From Xanthomonas boreopolis (GTDB lineage: Bacteria > Pseudomonadota > Gammaproteobacteria > Xanthomonadales > Xanthomonadaceae), in assembly GCA_014654535.1 (NCBI GenBank), contig BNBA01000008.1, positions 1 to 64,000 on the forward strand: DNA of 64,000 bases, read 5' to 3'. Below the pieces are notes generated by a model. That model was not told the DNA's origin. It saw nothing but the letters and a program-made list of their open reading frames with translations, and searched no databases. Below, piece by piece: positions 17,246 to 29,282 of the stretch (positions are counted from its first letter, which is position 1; each line of letters begins with the position of its first letter). The position numbers were made by a program, and so were the translations under genes.

Positions 17246-18064
17246 ATGGCCACGCTCGCAGGCAAGACCCTCTTCATCACCGGTGCCTCGCGCGGCATCG
17301 GGCTGGCGATCGCGCTGCGCGCGGCGCGCGACGGCGCCAACGTCGCGATCGCGGCCAAGTCGTCGGTGCCGAATCCCAAGCTGCCGGGCACCATCCATTC
17401 CGCGGCCGAGGCGGTGATGGCGGCCGGCGGGCAGGGCCTGGCGCTGAAATGCGACATCCGCGAGGAGGAACAGGTACGCGCGGCGGTGGCAGCCACCGTC
17501 GATGCGTTCGGCGGCATCGACATCCTGGTCAACAATGCCAGCGCGATCTGGCTGCGCGGTGCGCTCGACACGCCGATGAAGCGCTTCGACCTGATGCAGC
17601 AGGTCAACGCGCGCGGCACCTTCCTGTGCGCGCAGGCCTGCCTGCCGCATCTGCTGCAGGCGGCCAATCCGCACATCCTGACGCTGGCGCCGCCGCCTTC
17701 GCTCGATCCGCGCTGGTGGGCCCCGCACACCGGCTACACGCTGGCGAAGATGGGCATGAGCTTCGTGACGATCGGCCTGGCCGCCGAGTTCGGGCCGCAA
17801 GGCGTGGCGGTCAACGCGTTGTGGCCGCGCACGCTGATCGCCACCGATGCGTTGAACATGATCCCCGGCGTGGATACCCGCAACGGCCGCCGCCCCGAGA
17901 TTGTCGCCGACGCCGCGCATGCGGTGCTGACCCGGCCCGCGGCCGGGTTCAGCGGCCGGTTCCTGATCGACGAGCAGGTGCTGGCGGAAGCCGGGACGCG
18001 CGATTTCTCCGGCTACGCGGTCGATCCCGACGCGCCCTTGCTGCCGGACCTGTTCCTGGATTGA
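17246..18064 (+). CDS. SDR family oxidoreductase (HSDL2-like)
   Basis: The 272-residue product is a short-chain dehydrogenase. TGASRGIG binds NAD(P), NNASAIW follows strand 4, and YTLAK carries the catalytic Tyr and Lys. The insert SSVPNPKLPGTIHSAAEAVM after strand 2 is the hallmark of the HSDL2 (hydroxysteroid dehydrogenase-like 2) group. Between NNAS and YTLAK the strand-5 segment reads ILTLAPPPSLD, in which the Ser position is shifted, a pattern also seen in that group. Substrate is unknown. The start at 17246 is preceded by GAGG, directly after the heptamer array; the longer upstream frame is repeat sequence. Confidence 0.87.
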   Translation: MATLAGKTLFITGASRGIGLAIALRAARDGANVAIAAKSSVPNPKLPGTIHSAAEAVMAAGGQGLALKCDIREEEQVRAAVAATVDAFGGIDILVNNASAIWLRGALDTPMKRFDLMQQVNARGTFLCAQACLPHLLQAANPHILTLAPPPSLDPRWWAPHTGYTLAKMGMSFVTIGLAAEFGPQGVAVNALWPRTLIATDALNMIPGVDTRNGRRPEIVADAAHAVLTRPAAGFSGRFLIDEQVLAEAGTRDFSGYAVDPDAPLLPDLFLD

Positions 18065-18212
18065 ACCCGGCTGCCCGCGCGCGCCGGGATGCGCGCTGCG
18101 GCCGGCGCGGCAGGCGCCCCGGACCGGTGCGCAAGCCATGTGCCGCGGGCCGGCGAATGCGCGAGAATGCCAGGCCCGCTTCCGGGCGACTTCCCGAGCC
18201 ATCCCTACCGCC

Positions 18213-19445
18213 ATGAGCACCACGACCGATTCCCCGCTGTCCCTTGCGCACTACTACCTGCCGGTCTACCGCCCGCGCCAGGTGGTGCTGGAGCGAGGCC
18301 AGGGATCGCGGCTGTGGGACGACCGGGGCCGCGAGTACGTGGACCTGTCCGCGGGCATCGCGGTATGCGGCCTGGGCCATGGCGATCCCGACCTGGTCGC
18401 GGCGCTGACCGAGCAGGCCGGCAAGCTCTGGCATACCAGCAACGTGTTCTACAGCGAGCCGCCGCTGCGGCTGGCCGAGGAACTGGTGAACGCCTCGCGC
18501 TTCGCGCGGAAGGTGTTCCTGTGCAACTCCGGCACCGAGGCCAACGAGGCCGCGATCAAGCTGGTGCGCAAGTGGGCCGCCAGCCAGGGGCGCACGCCCG
18601 ACCGCCGGGTGATCGTGACCTTCCGCGGCAGCTTCCATGGCCGCACCCTGGCCGCGGTGACCGCTACCGCGCAGCCCAAGTACCAGGAGGGCTACGAGCC
18701 GCTGCCGGGCGGTTTCCGCTACGTGGACTTCAACGACGAGGTCCAGCTGGAGACCGCGATGGCCGCCGGCGACGTCGCCGCGGTGATGATCGAGCCGGTG
18801 CAGGGCGAGGGCGGCGTGATGCCGGCCAAGCCGGGCTTCCTGCAACGCGTGCGCGAGCTGTGCGACCACCACGGCGCGCTGCTGGTCCTGGACGAGATCC
18901 AGTGCGGCATGGGCCGCACCGGCACGTTGTTCGCGCACTGGCAGGACCAGGTCACGCCGGACATCGTGACGCTGGCGAAGGCGCTGGGCGGCGGCTTCCC
19001 GATCGGCGCGATGCTGGCCGGGCCGAAGGTGGCCGAGACCATGCAGTTCGGCGCGCACGGCACCACCTTCGGCGGCAATCCGCTGGCGGCGGCGGTGGCG
19101 CGCGTGTCGCTGCGCAAGCTGGCCTCGCCGCAGATCGCGAGCAACGTGAGCCGGCAGGCGCAGGCGCTGCGCAGCGCGCTGGAGGCGATCGGCAAGGAAA
19201 GCGGCATGTTCACGCAGGTGCGCGGCCGCGGCCTGATGCTGGGCGCGGTGCTGGCGCCGGCGCATGCCGGCCAGGCCGGCGCGATCCTCGACGCCGCCGC
19301 CGAACAGGGCCTGCTGGCGCTGCAGGCCGGCCCGGACGTGCTGCGCTTCGTGCCGGCCCTGAACATCACCGACGCCGAGATGGCCGACGGCATCGCGCGC
19401 CTGCGCAAGGCCGTCGCCGCCTACCTGGGCACGCGCAAGGCTTGA
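18213..19445 (+). CDS. argD: Acetylornithine/succinyl-diaminopimelate aminotransferase
   Basis: The 410-residue class-III PLP aminotransferase acts in arginine synthesis (and usually lysine synthesis). Landmarks are LCNSGTEANEAAIKLVRKW, FRGSFHGRTLAAVTAT, MIEPVQGEGG, LVLDEIQCGMGRTGTLF and LAKALGGGFPIGA with the PLP lysine at about K256. HGTTFGGNPLA near 290 is also typical. The ATG at 18213 is selected because homology begins near SLAHYYLPVYRP; the frame extends upstream to 18138 without support. Catabolic AstC is an alternative role. Confidence 0.92.
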   Translation: MSTTTDSPLSLAHYYLPVYRPRQVVLERGQGSRLWDDRGREYVDLSAGIAVCGLGHGDPDLVAALTEQAGKLWHTSNVFYSEPPLRLAEELVNASRFARKVFLCNSGTEANEAAIKLVRKWAASQGRTPDRRVIVTFRGSFHGRTLAAVTATAQPKYQEGYEPLPGGFRYVDFNDEVQLETAMAAGDVAAVMIEPVQGEGGVMPAKPGFLQRVRELCDHHGALLVLDEIQCGMGRTGTLFAHWQDQVTPDIVTLAKALGGGFPIGAMLAGPKVAETMQFGAHGTTFGGNPLAAAVARVSLRKLASPQIASNVSRQAQALRSALEAIGKESGMFTQVRGRGLMLGAVLAPAHAGQAGAILDAAAEQGLLALQAGPDVLRFVPALNITDAEMADGIARLRKAVAAYLGTRKA

Positions 19446-19497
19446 AGGCGGAAGGCGCAGGCTTCCCATGCCGCGCCTGCCCGCCGCAGGCATGGCG

Positions 19498-19575
19498 ACA
19501 GCCGCGATGAGGCTTTGCCGGTAGCGCTTCATCGCGGCCGATGGCCCTGGACCACCCGGAGCGGCTCCTACATCG
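19498..19575. repeat. Degenerate family A palindromic repeat, convergent junction
   Basis: CAGCCGCGATGAGGCTTTGC and the opposing CGCTTCATCGCGGC form the core, with GGAGCGGCTCCTAC at the right end. It is a shortened, diverged copy of the repeat at 7449, again between convergent genes (argD and the sigma factor gene). Confidence 0.6.
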
Positions 19576-19596
19576 TTATTGCTCGGTTGCCTGGTT

Positions 19597-20760
19597 TCAG
19601 ACCGCCCTGTTCAGTATGAGCGGCAAGGCCATCAGCACGACGCCGGTATTGGAAACGATGAGGCCGCTGGTTCCGAAGTTGAGCCGATAGACCAGCTGGC
19701 GGCGCCCGGCGGTCTGCGGCGCGCGCGCCGCATCGCGGGCGAGCAGGGGCGCCATCACCCTCGGCACCGTCACGATCAGGTCGTAGTTGAGCACCACCAG
19801 CCCGGCGAGCATGGCCAGCGCCAGCGGCCAGGGGCCGTGCGTGAGCAGCCCGATCGCGGCGGCCGCCGCGACCGCGATCGCGGCGTGGACCATGTAGCGG
19901 CGATAGGCGCGCCACACCTGCAGGCGCTCCTGCTCGGTCTCGGTATAGGAGAACAGCAGGCGGCTGCACAGCCAGAACACGATGCCGCCGCCGGCGATGC
20001 CGCCCAGCAGCCCGCCGAGCACGGCGGTACCGCTTGCCGCGCCGGTGCCGAGCAACGACTTGGCCGCCAGGCCCGCGCCCAGGCCGGCGCCGACCGCTTC
20101 CACGCCCAGGCCCAGCGGGGGCTTGGCGGTGGCGACCGCCAGGGCCAGCGCCTGGCCGAACGCCACGCCGGGCGCGCTGCCGCAGGCGAAGCGGCCGAAC
20201 CGCTGCAGCAGTTCCTCGCGCACCATGGCGCGCGCCCGCGACAGGCGCTTGCGCACCGCCGCGTCGCTCAGGCCCAGCAGGTCGGCGACCTGCTGCGAGC
20301 GCTGGCCTTCGCGGTAGTACAGCAGCAAGGCCTCGCGGCTGTCCTCGGGCAGCGCGGAGATGATGTCGGCCGCGACGGTTTCCTCTTCGATCCGCAGCAG
20401 GCGGTCCGCCGGCGAGGGGCCGGGATCGGCGGCCATGCCGATGGCGATCTCGGCCGCCTCGCCGCTCATCGGCCGATGGCGGTGGGCGCGCAACCAGTCG
20501 CGCGCCAGGTTGCGGGTGATCTGGCGCAGCCAGGGCATGAAGCTGGCCGTGTTGTTGAGCCGCGACAACTGTTGCCAGGCGCGCAGGAACGCCTCCTGCG
20601 CGATGTCCTCGCTGGCCTGCACGTCGCGGGTGATCGCGAGCGCGATGGCGGTCACCGTGTTCTGGCAGGCCGCCACGATCCGGCCATAGGCCTGCGGGCA
20701 ACCGCCGCGGGCGATCGGCAGGTCGCGTTGCAGCATCAGGTCCAGCGTCTGGGCGTTCAT
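19597..20760 (-). CDS. ECF-type sigma factor fused to a C-terminal membrane domain
   Basis: The 387-residue product combines sigma-70 region 2 (about 20-93; ASEDIAQEAFLRAWQQ, FMPWLRQITRNLARDWLR) and region 4 (131-186; LPEDSREALLLYYREGQRS, LGLSDAAVRKRLSRARAMVREEL) with a long C-terminal half. That half contains glycine/alanine-rich and hydrophobic segments at about 232-268, 291-331 and 365-384. The sigma factor would thus be tethered to the inner membrane. No separate anti-sigma gene is adjacent, so the membrane domain may itself sense and control release. ECF groups with C-terminal transmembrane extensions are known; the signal here is not evident. Confidence 0.85.
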   Translation of the reverse strand: MNAQTLDLMLQRDLPIARGGCPQAYGRIVAACQNTVTAIALAITRDVQASEDIAQEAFLRAWQQLSRLNNTASFMPWLRQITRNLARDWLRAHRHRPMSGEAAEIAIGMAADPGPSPADRLLRIEEETVAADIISALPEDSREALLLYYREGQRSQQVADLLGLSDAAVRKRLSRARAMVREELLQRFGRFACGSAPGVAFGQALALAVATAKPPLGLGVEAVGAGLGAGLAAKSLLGTGAASGTAVLGGLLGGIAGGGIVFWLCSRLLFSYTETEQERLQVWRAYRRYMVHAAIAVAAAAAIGLLTHGPWPLALAMLAGLVVLNYDLIVTVPRVMAPLLARDAARAPQTAGRRQLVYRLNFGTSGLIVSNTGVVLMALPLILNRAV

Positions 20761-20833
20761 GGGCGCGCTCCGTTCCGTACGCGATCATGACGCAGCCGGG
20801 CGGCGGATGTGACCGCCCGGGCGCAAGCCCTGG

Positions 20834-21358
20834 CTAGCGGGTGGGTTCGATCCGGACCCGCTGTTCCTGCTCGTCCTGCTGCGGGGGCTGCGGCTGCGGA
20901 GCTTGTTGCGGCGGCTGCGCCGGCGCGGCCACCGGCGGGGGCGAGGGCGCGGCCGGTGCCGGGGGCGCGCGATGGCGCAATGCGATGAACAGCGCGATCG
21001 CGCCGATCACCGCCAGCAGCGCGATCCTGATGCGCCAGGCCCAGTTGGCGCGCGGCGGCTGGCCGGCGCCGGGCAGCCCGGCGAAGCCGTAATCGGCATC
21101 GGGCAGGTCGCGCCGCGTGGTGTCGAGCAGGCGCGCCTGGCGCAGGATCTCGCGGGCCCGCGCCTGGTCGTTGGCGTGCACGACCCAGACCGACGGATAG
21201 TTCTGCGCGTTGCCCTGTTCGAGGTAGCTGAACTGGCCGCTGCGCTTGCTCTGGTAGGAGCGGCCGTTGCTCACCCGCACCTCGATGCCGGCGTCGCGCA
21301 GCAACTGCGCCACGCCTTCGGCGGTTTCCACGCGCTGGCTGCTGAAGATCTTGCGCAT
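20834..21358 (-). CDS. DUF2007-like signal-transducing protein with one membrane span
   Basis: The 174-residue product starts MRKIFSSQRVETAEGVAQLLRDAGI, the pattern of the DUF2007 (putative prokaryotic signal transducing protein) domain. A VWVVHANDQARAREILRQ helix and one transmembrane segment (about 109-126) follow. The tail is proline/glutamine-rich low complexity (AAPSPPPVAAPAQPPQQAPQ and on). In xanthomonads similar proteins are called pathogenicity-like, without proven role. It lies 16 bases after tesB in the same direction. Confidence 0.75.
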   Translation of the reverse strand: MRKIFSSQRVETAEGVAQLLRDAGIEVRVSNGRSYQSKRSGQFSYLEQGNAQNYPSVWVVHANDQARAREILRQARLLDTTRRDLPDADYGFAGLPGAGQPPRANWAWRIRIALLAVIGAIALFIALRHRAPPAPAAPSPPPVAAPAQPPQQAPQPQPPQQDEQEQRVRIEPTR

Positions 21359-21374
21359 CGTTCGGGGATCGCTC

Positions 21375-22280
21375 TCAGTCTTTGGCCGGCACCGATGCCG
21401 CGCTGCCGTCGCGCACGACGCGGATCAGGCCCTCCTGGGTGGTGCTGGCGACCAGCACGCCGTCGCGGGTGAAGAACTGGCCGCGCGCCAGCCCGCGCGA
21501 GCCCTGCGCGGTCGGGCTGTCGAGCGAGTAGAGCAGCCAGTCGTCGGTGCGGAACGGGCGGTGGAACCACAGCGCGTGGTCGAGCGAGGCCATCTGCACG
21601 TTCGGCGTGTAGTAGCTGATGCCATGCGGGAACGTGGACGTGCCCAGCAACTGGAAATCCGATGCGTAGGCCAGCAAGGCCTGGTGCAGGCCGACGTCGT
21701 CGCCGACCGGCTCGTTCAGGCGCAGCCACATCTGCTGGAACGGCGGGCGCTTGGGCGGGTTGAGTTCGTCGCGCGGATAGACGTGGCGGAACTCGAACGG
21801 GCCGCCGCGGGTCAGCCAGCGCTGCACTTTCGGCGGCAGCTTGGCCATCACCTCCGGCGCGACCGGAGGCGTCTGCTCGATGTCCTCCGGCGGCGGCACC
21901 ACGGGCATCTTGGCCTGGTGCTCGGCGCCCGGCTCCTCTTCCTGGAACGAGGCGGCGCAGAAGAAGATCACCTTGCCGTGCTGGATCGCGGTCACCCGGC
22001 GCACCGAGAAACTGCCGCCGTCGCGGGTGCGGTCCACGTCGTAGACGATCGGGTGCTCGATGTCGCCGGCGCGCAGGAAATAGGCGTGCAGCGAGTGCGC
22101 GCGGCGGCCGTTCTCGACCGTCGCCTGCGCCGCCGCCAGCGCCTGGCCCAGCACCTGCCCGCCGAACACGTACTTGGTGCCGATGTCGCGGCTCTCGCCG
22201 CGGAACAGGTTGTCTTCCAGCCGCTCCAGCGAGAGCAGGCTGATCAGTTCGGAGACGACGGTGACAACGTTGTCGGACAA
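21375..22280 (-). CDS. tesB: Acyl-CoA thioesterase II
   Basis: The 301-residue double hot-dog enzyme hydrolyses acyl-CoA to free acid and CoA. Family features are the N-terminal LISLLSLERLEDNLFRGES, VFGGQVLGQALAAA, HSLHAYFLRAGD, and the C-terminal ASLDHALWFHRPF...LYSLDSP...GLARGQFFTRDGVLVAS with the catalytic Asp, Ser/Thr and final Gln (TTQEG). Length and order match E. coli TesB. It sits between the enoyl-CoA hydratase and the DUF2007-like gene on the minus strand, probably one operon of fatty-acid metabolism. Confidence 0.93.
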   Translation of the reverse strand: MSDNVVTVVSELISLLSLERLEDNLFRGESRDIGTKYVFGGQVLGQALAAAQATVENGRRAHSLHAYFLRAGDIEHPIVYDVDRTRDGGSFSVRRVTAIQHGKVIFFCAASFQEEEPGAEHQAKMPVVPPPEDIEQTPPVAPEVMAKLPPKVQRWLTRGGPFEFRHVYPRDELNPPKRPPFQQMWLRLNEPVGDDVGLHQALLAYASDFQLLGTSTFPHGISYYTPNVQMASLDHALWFHRPFRTDDWLLYSLDSPTAQGSRGLARGQFFTRDGVLVASTTQEGLIRVVRDGSAASVPAKD

Positions 22281-22328
22281 GGGACGGGATCTTGGGCAGC
22301 GTGGCCGCGAATTATACCGGCGGGGCGC

Positions 22329-23102
22329 TCACCCCTTGCGCAGCCGTTCCGCCAGCGCGTTCAGCGCGGCCTGGGCGTCCGGCGCGTACCAGGCCTCGAC
22401 GAAGCGGTCCAGCCGGATGTGCTGCGGCGCCAGCGCCTCGCGCAGGTCGGCGCGGGCGATCGCGCGCGTGGCCAGCATCGGCTCGCGCGGCAGCTTCAGC
22501 AGCGCCTGCAGCCAGGCGACGGCGCGCGCGACCACCTGCTCGCCGTCGGCCAGCTCGTCGACCAGGCCGATCTGCGCCGCGCGTTCGGCCGGCACCATCT
22601 CGCCGGCGACCAGCAGCCGCTCGGCGCGGTGCGCGCCGACCACGCGCCGCAGCAGGCGCTGGATGCCTTCCGGCGCCACCAGTCCCACCTGCACCTCGTT
22701 CAGGCCGATCGCGTAGGGACGCGCCGGATCGACGCTGCGCGCCATGACCCGGTAGTCGCAGCACAGCGCCAGCACGCAGCCGCCGGCCGGCGCATGCCCG
22801 GTGAGCGCGGCGGCGACCGGGACTTCGCAGTCCGCCAGCGCCTGCGCGGCCGCGAAGAACGCGCTCCAGCTGTCCAGCAGCTTGCCGCGGTCGGCGCCGT
22901 GCGAGAGCAGGTGCGGCACGTCCAGCCCGCCGGAAAAGATGCGTTCGCCGCCGGACAGCACGATGCCGTGCCTGCCTTCGGACTGGGCCTGCGCGACCGC
23001 GGCGGCCAGGCTGCGGCACAGCGCCGTGTCCAGGGCGTTCGCCGGCGGCCGGGCCAGGCGGATCTCCCGGATCGGTCCGTGGTCGAGGATCTCGAGGCTC
23101 AT
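22329..23102 (-). CDS. Enoyl-CoA hydratase/isomerase family protein
   Basis: The 257-residue product has the crotonase fold. IRLARPPANALDTALCRSL, GIVLSGGERIFSGGLDVPHLL and AALTGHAPAGGCVLALCCDYRVMA form the oxyanion-hole region. The usual catalytic glutamates are not obvious: GLNEVQVGLVAPEGIQRLLRRVVG supplies one Glu only. It could be an isomerase or a hydratase of unknown substrate. Adjacent tesB supports acyl-CoA metabolism. Its start is 38 bases from the divergent copper-chaperone gene. Confidence 0.85.
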   Translation of the reverse strand: MSLEILDHGPIREIRLARPPANALDTALCRSLAAAVAQAQSEGRHGIVLSGGERIFSGGLDVPHLLSHGADRGKLLDSWSAFFAAAQALADCEVPVAAALTGHAPAGGCVLALCCDYRVMARSVDPARPYAIGLNEVQVGLVAPEGIQRLLRRVVGAHRAERLLVAGEMVPAERAAQIGLVDELADGEQVVARAVAWLQALLKLPREPMLATRAIARADLREALAPQHIRLDRFVEAWYAPDAQAALNALAERLRKG

Positions 23103-23140
23103 GCGTTGCTCCGGCTGGCGGTCTGCCTATGATAGTCGGC

Positions 23141-23584
23141 ATGAAAACGACCCTCGCGCTCGTCGCCGGATGGCTCCTGGCCTCCTCGTTCGCGGCCCAC
23201 GCCGCGCCCCAGTGCCTGCCGCGCTTCGAGGGCGGCTGGATCCGCCTGCCCGCCAACGCGGCGATGCCGATGAGTGCCGGCTTCGGGCGTTTCGCCAACG
23301 CGTGCAAGGCGCAGGCCGAGGTGGTATCGGCATCGAGCCCGGCCTTCGGCGACGTGTCGCTGCACGAGACCACGCAGGTCGACGGGGTGAGCCGGATGCG
23401 CGAGGTGGAGGCGTTGCCGTTGCCGGCCGGCGGCAAGGCCGAGCTGCGCCCGGGCGGCCTGCACCTGATGCTGATGCAGGCGAAGCAGCCGCTGCGCGAG
23501 GGCGAGCGGCTGCCGGTGGCGTTCAAGCTGCGCGACGGGCGCGAGGTGCTCGGCGAACTGGAAGTGCGCAAGGCGGCGCCGTAG
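23141..23584 (+). CDS. Periplasmic copper chaperone PCuAC
   Basis: The 147-residue product has a signal peptide (KTTLALVAGWLLASSFAAHA) and the PCuAC copper site H-x10-M ... H-x-M, here LHETTQVDGVSRMREVEALP then RPGGLHLMLM. These periplasmic proteins deliver Cu(I) to the CuA centre of cytochrome oxidases and interact with Sco proteins. The annotated frame could begin at 23129, but the ATG at 23141 gives the better signal sequence. No Sco gene is adjacent, and the oxidase in this window is a quinol type without CuA. Confidence 0.88.
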   Translation: MKTTLALVAGWLLASSFAAHAAPQCLPRFEGGWIRLPANAAMPMSAGFGRFANACKAQAEVVSASSPAFGDVSLHETTQVDGVSRMREVEALPLPAGGKAELRPGGLHLMLMQAKQPLREGERLPVAFKLRDGREVLGELEVRKAAP

Positions 23585-23600
23585 GCGACGCGCGTTTCCT

Positions 23601-23650
23601 GTGGGAGCGGCTTATCGGGGAGGCCCCATCGCGGCTGAGGCCGCCCCCAC
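23601..23650. repeat. Short family A palindromic repeat, convergent junction
   Basis: GTGGGAGCGGCTT at the left and CCCCATCGCGGCTGAGGCCG then CCCCCAC at the right form a compact hairpin without the central module. It sits between the convergent copper-chaperone and thioesterase genes. Confidence 0.7.
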
Positions 23651-23670
23651 AAAATGCCTGGTGGCTGTGT

Positions 23671-24077
23671 TCAGCTCGACGCCGCGCGGACCGCCTCCGG
23701 CAGCGGCGCGCTCTTGCCGGTCTGGGTGTCCATCCACACCACCACCACGTTGCCGTCCGAGTACAGCACCGACTCGTCCTTCTGGTCGACGATGCGGTGG
23801 CCGATGGTGACGCTGCTGTTGCCGAGGCGTTCGACGAACAGTTCGACCAGGATGTCGTCCGGCCACACGATCGGGCGGCGGTAGTTGACGTTGGTCGCGG
23901 CCACCACCGGCGCGATCCGGTCGCTCATCGACACGCCCGGCACGCCCAGCATCCAGCGCACGCGCGCCTCCTCCAGGTAGGAGATGTACTTGGCGTTGTT
24001 GACGTGACCCATGCTGTCCATGTCGCGCCAGCGCACGCTGATCGGGACGCGCGCCAGGATCTTGGGGGTGTTCTCGC

Positions 24078-24081
<4 letters not shown>
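23671..24081 (-). CDS. YbgC-like single hot-dog acyl-CoA thioesterase
   Basis: The 136-residue product is a 4HBT hot-dog protein with [27 protein letters not shown]. The Asp before the GHVNN loop is the expected catalytic residue; [20 protein letters not shown] forms the second strand region. It would hydrolyse short acyl-CoAs or act on hydroxybenzoyl-type thioesters; substrate is unproven. Its ATG overlaps the uvrA stop (ATGA), so it is translated downstream of uvrA as a coupled pair. Confidence 0.88.
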
Positions 24082-27032
<2,951 letters not shown>

Positions 27033-27175
27033 CGGGTGCCTTCGAGCGGGGAGGGGCAGTGCGGGGAAATCCGGGCCAATAGACAAGCCTATCGGCTGGA
27101 CAGGATGGGGGCAAATGAGCGGAACGGAAGTCTCGGCGACGACCGTCGCAGGATCTGAGACGGAGCCCCACGCAA

Positions 27176-27199
27176 GAGGGCGCCCGCGAAGGCGCCCTC
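27176..27199 (-). terminator. Hairpin after the DUF937/OmpA-like gene
   Basis: GAGGGCGCC and GGCGCCCTC form a perfect 9-bp stem with a 6-base loop, 24 bases past the stop at 27223. On the minus strand it is followed by TTG rather than a U-tract, so termination efficiency is uncertain. Confidence 0.55.
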
Positions 27200-27222
27200 C
27201 GGACGGTGCCCGCGGCCGCGGT

Positions 27223-28695
27223 TCACTTCAGCACGGTGAAGATCATGCGGCGGTTCTGCGCACGGCCCTCCTCGGTGGCGTTGTCGGCCACCGGCGCGTC
27301 CTGGCCGTAGCCTTTCGCCGCCAGCCGGTCGGCCGGCGCGCCCAGCTCGACCAGCTTGCGCTGCACCGCGTCGGCGCGGTCCTGCGACAGCTTGAGGTTG
27401 GCCGCGGCGTTGCCGGTGTTGTCGGTATGCCCGCCGACCTCGATGCGCGTGCCGGCCGGCATCGCGGCAATGGCCGTGGCGGCGCGCTCGAGCGTCTCGG
27501 CGCTGTCGGCGGTGATGGTGGCCGAGCCGGTGGCGAAGCCGATCGTCAGCAGGTTGAGGGCCTTGGCCAGGTCCTCGGGGCTGGATTGCGGAGTCAGCGC
27601 ATCGAGCGCGGCGGAGGCGCGGTCCCACTGGCCGGTGATGTCGAAGCCGCCGAACGCGTCGCGCACGGCCTGGGAGGCGGCGAAGCGCTCCGCTTCCGGC
27701 AGGCCGCCACTCTTGATGTCGACCCGGTTGCCTTCCAGCCCGAGCGACAGGCCCGGAATCCGCAGGCTGGGCAGCGCCGCGACCAGCTTGTCCAGCCAGG
27801 GCGCCGGGGCGAGCCCGGCGGCGACCTTGAGGTCGCCGTCCACGGCGGAGGCGCCGTAGGCCTTGCGCAGGGCGTCCATCAGGCGGGTGCGCTCGGCATC
27901 GCTGCCCAGTTCGCCGCTCACGGCCAGCTTGTCCTTGCCGAAATCCAGCGCGGCATGGGCGGTGCTGGCAGGCGCCGTGCCTGGTGCTGGGGCGCCTGCC
28001 GTCGCGGCCGGGGAGGCCGGGGCCGGGGGTGCCGCCGATTCGGTGGCGGAACTCGCCGAACCGGCCGGCTCGGCCGGGCGGTGGCAGCTGCGCAGCAGCA
28101 GGAAGGCGACGATGATCGCCGCCGCCAGCAACAGCCAGGGCAGCAGGCGGCCGGTGCCTCGCCCGGTCTGGCGAGCGGCATCGGCGACGGCGCGGGCTCC
28201 CGCGCCCGCGGAATGGCCGGCCGCGCGTGCGCCGCCAACGGCCGCCGCGCCGCCCGCCAATGCGCCCCAGCCATGCGAGCCCAGGTCGCCCAGCCAGTCG
28301 CCGGCGCTGGCCACCCAGCCCTTGAGCGTGTCGGGGAGGCCGGCCGGCACCTGGCCGTCGGCGCTGAGCCGGTCGACCAGGCCGGGCAGCGCGCCGCCGA
28401 TGGCGCCGGCGGTGGCGGCGCTGTCCAGGCCCAGCCGGCTGGCGATGCCGCCGATCAGCGGGGCGCCGAACACGTCCTGCACCTGGGCGGGGGTGATGGG
28501 CTGGTTGGGGCCGGTGCCGACCCACGATTGCACCAGTTCGCCCAGCCCCTTTTGCCGGAACCGGTCGATGAAGCCGGCGAATCCCCCCTGCTTCTCGTCG
28601 AAGATCAATGCGGTCAGTGCCCCTAGCAACTGCCGGGCCTTGTCGGCGCTCAGGCCGGTGCGCCCGGCCACGTCTTCCATCAGGCTGTCGAACAT
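27223..28695 (-). CDS. DUF937 (YidB-like) - OmpA domain envelope protein
   Basis: The 490-residue product starts with a DUF937/YidB-like helical domain ([20 protein letters not shown] through [16 protein letters not shown]). One transmembrane helix follows ([18 protein letters not shown], about 205-222), then an Ala/Pro linker, two BON-like modules (one around [20 protein letters not shown]), and a C-terminal OmpA peptidoglycan-binding domain with [13 protein letters not shown] and [20 protein letters not shown]. It likely links inner membrane and cell wall. The start at 28695 is used; 18 extra upstream residues lack homology. Confidence 0.82.
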   Translation of the reverse strand: MFDSLMEDVAGRTGLSADKARQLLGALTALIFDEKQGGFAGFIDRFRQKGLGELVQSWVGTGPNQPITPAQVQDVFGAPLIGGIASRLGLDSAATAGAIGGALPGLVDRLSADGQVPAGLPDTLKGWVASAGDWLGDLGSHGWGALAGGAAAVGGARAAGHSAGAGARAVADAARQTGRGTGRLLPWLLLAAAIIVAFLLLRSCHRPAEPAGSASSATESAAPPAPASPAATAGAPAPGTAPASTAHAALDFGKDKLAVSGELGSDAERTRLMDALRKAYGASAVDGDLKVAAGLAPAPWLDKLVAALPSLRIPGLSLGLEGNRVDIKSGGLPEAERFAASQAVRDAFGGFDITGQWDRASAALDALTPQSSPEDLAKALNLLTIGFATGSATITADSAETLERAATAIAAMPAGTRIEVGGHTDNTGNAAANLKLSQDRADAVQRKLVELGAPADRLAAKGYGQDAPVADNATEEGRAQNRRMIFTVLK

Positions 28696-28849
28696 TTCCG
28701 TGCTCCTCTCGAATGGATGTGGCTGGGGACAGCATTCCCGCCCGCGCAAAGGCGGGGCGGGCGATCCCGGGCTCGAGGGGAGGAGAACCGGGCCGAGGCT
28801 AGGGCAGCGGACGTGGGGCCGGAGTGAGGGCGCCGGGAGAGGGGGGGAT

Positions 28850-28879
28850 TTGACCGGACCGGGCCGGGCCGGATAGAAT
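28850..28879 (+). promoter_or_regulatory. Sigma-70 promoter of the rplU-rpmA operon
   Basis: TTGACC (28850-28855) and TAGAAT (28874-28879) are separated by 18 bases and lie 76 bases upstream of the rplU ATG. The pair has the same sequence and spacing as the tRNA-Thr promoter at 38736-38765. Confidence 0.75.
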
Positions 28880-28954
28880 CGCCGATCCTTCTGCCAGGCC
28901 TGTGCCCGGCAGGCGGGCCAAGCAATTCAGAATAACTACAGAAGAGACGACGAC

Positions 28955-29263
28955 ATGTACGCAGTTCTGGTCACCGGCGGTAAGCAATACCGCGTCGCGC
29001 AGGGCGAAACGCTCCGCGTGGAAAAGCTCGAGGCCGAGGCCGGCTCCGAGATCAAGTTCGACAACATCCTGCTGCTGGGCGACAGCGACGGCATCAAGGT
29101 CGGCGACGCGCTGAAGGGCGCCTCGGTCACCGCCAAGGTCGTCGCCCACGGCCGCGCCGACAAGGTGCGCATCATCAAGTTCCGCCGCCGCAAGCACCAC
29201 ATGAAGCACCAGGGCCACCGGCAGCACTACACCGAAATCGAAATCACCGGCATCGCCGGCTAA
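28955..29263 (+). CDS. rplU: 50S ribosomal protein L21
   Basis: The 102-residue protein opens [20 protein letters not shown], with [20 protein letters not shown] and [13 protein letters not shown], all diagnostic of L21, a 23S rRNA binding protein of the large subunit. Length is normal. It is followed after 19 bases by rpmA, the standard bacterial pairing, and both are transcribed from the promoter at 28850. Confidence 0.98.
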   Translation: MYAVLVTGGKQYRVAQGETLRVEKLEAEAGSEIKFDNILLLGDSDGIKVGDALKGASVTAKVVAHGRADKVRIIKFRRRKHHMKHQGHRQHYTEIEITGIAG

Positions 29264-29282
29264 GCATCAAGGAGAAATCGTC

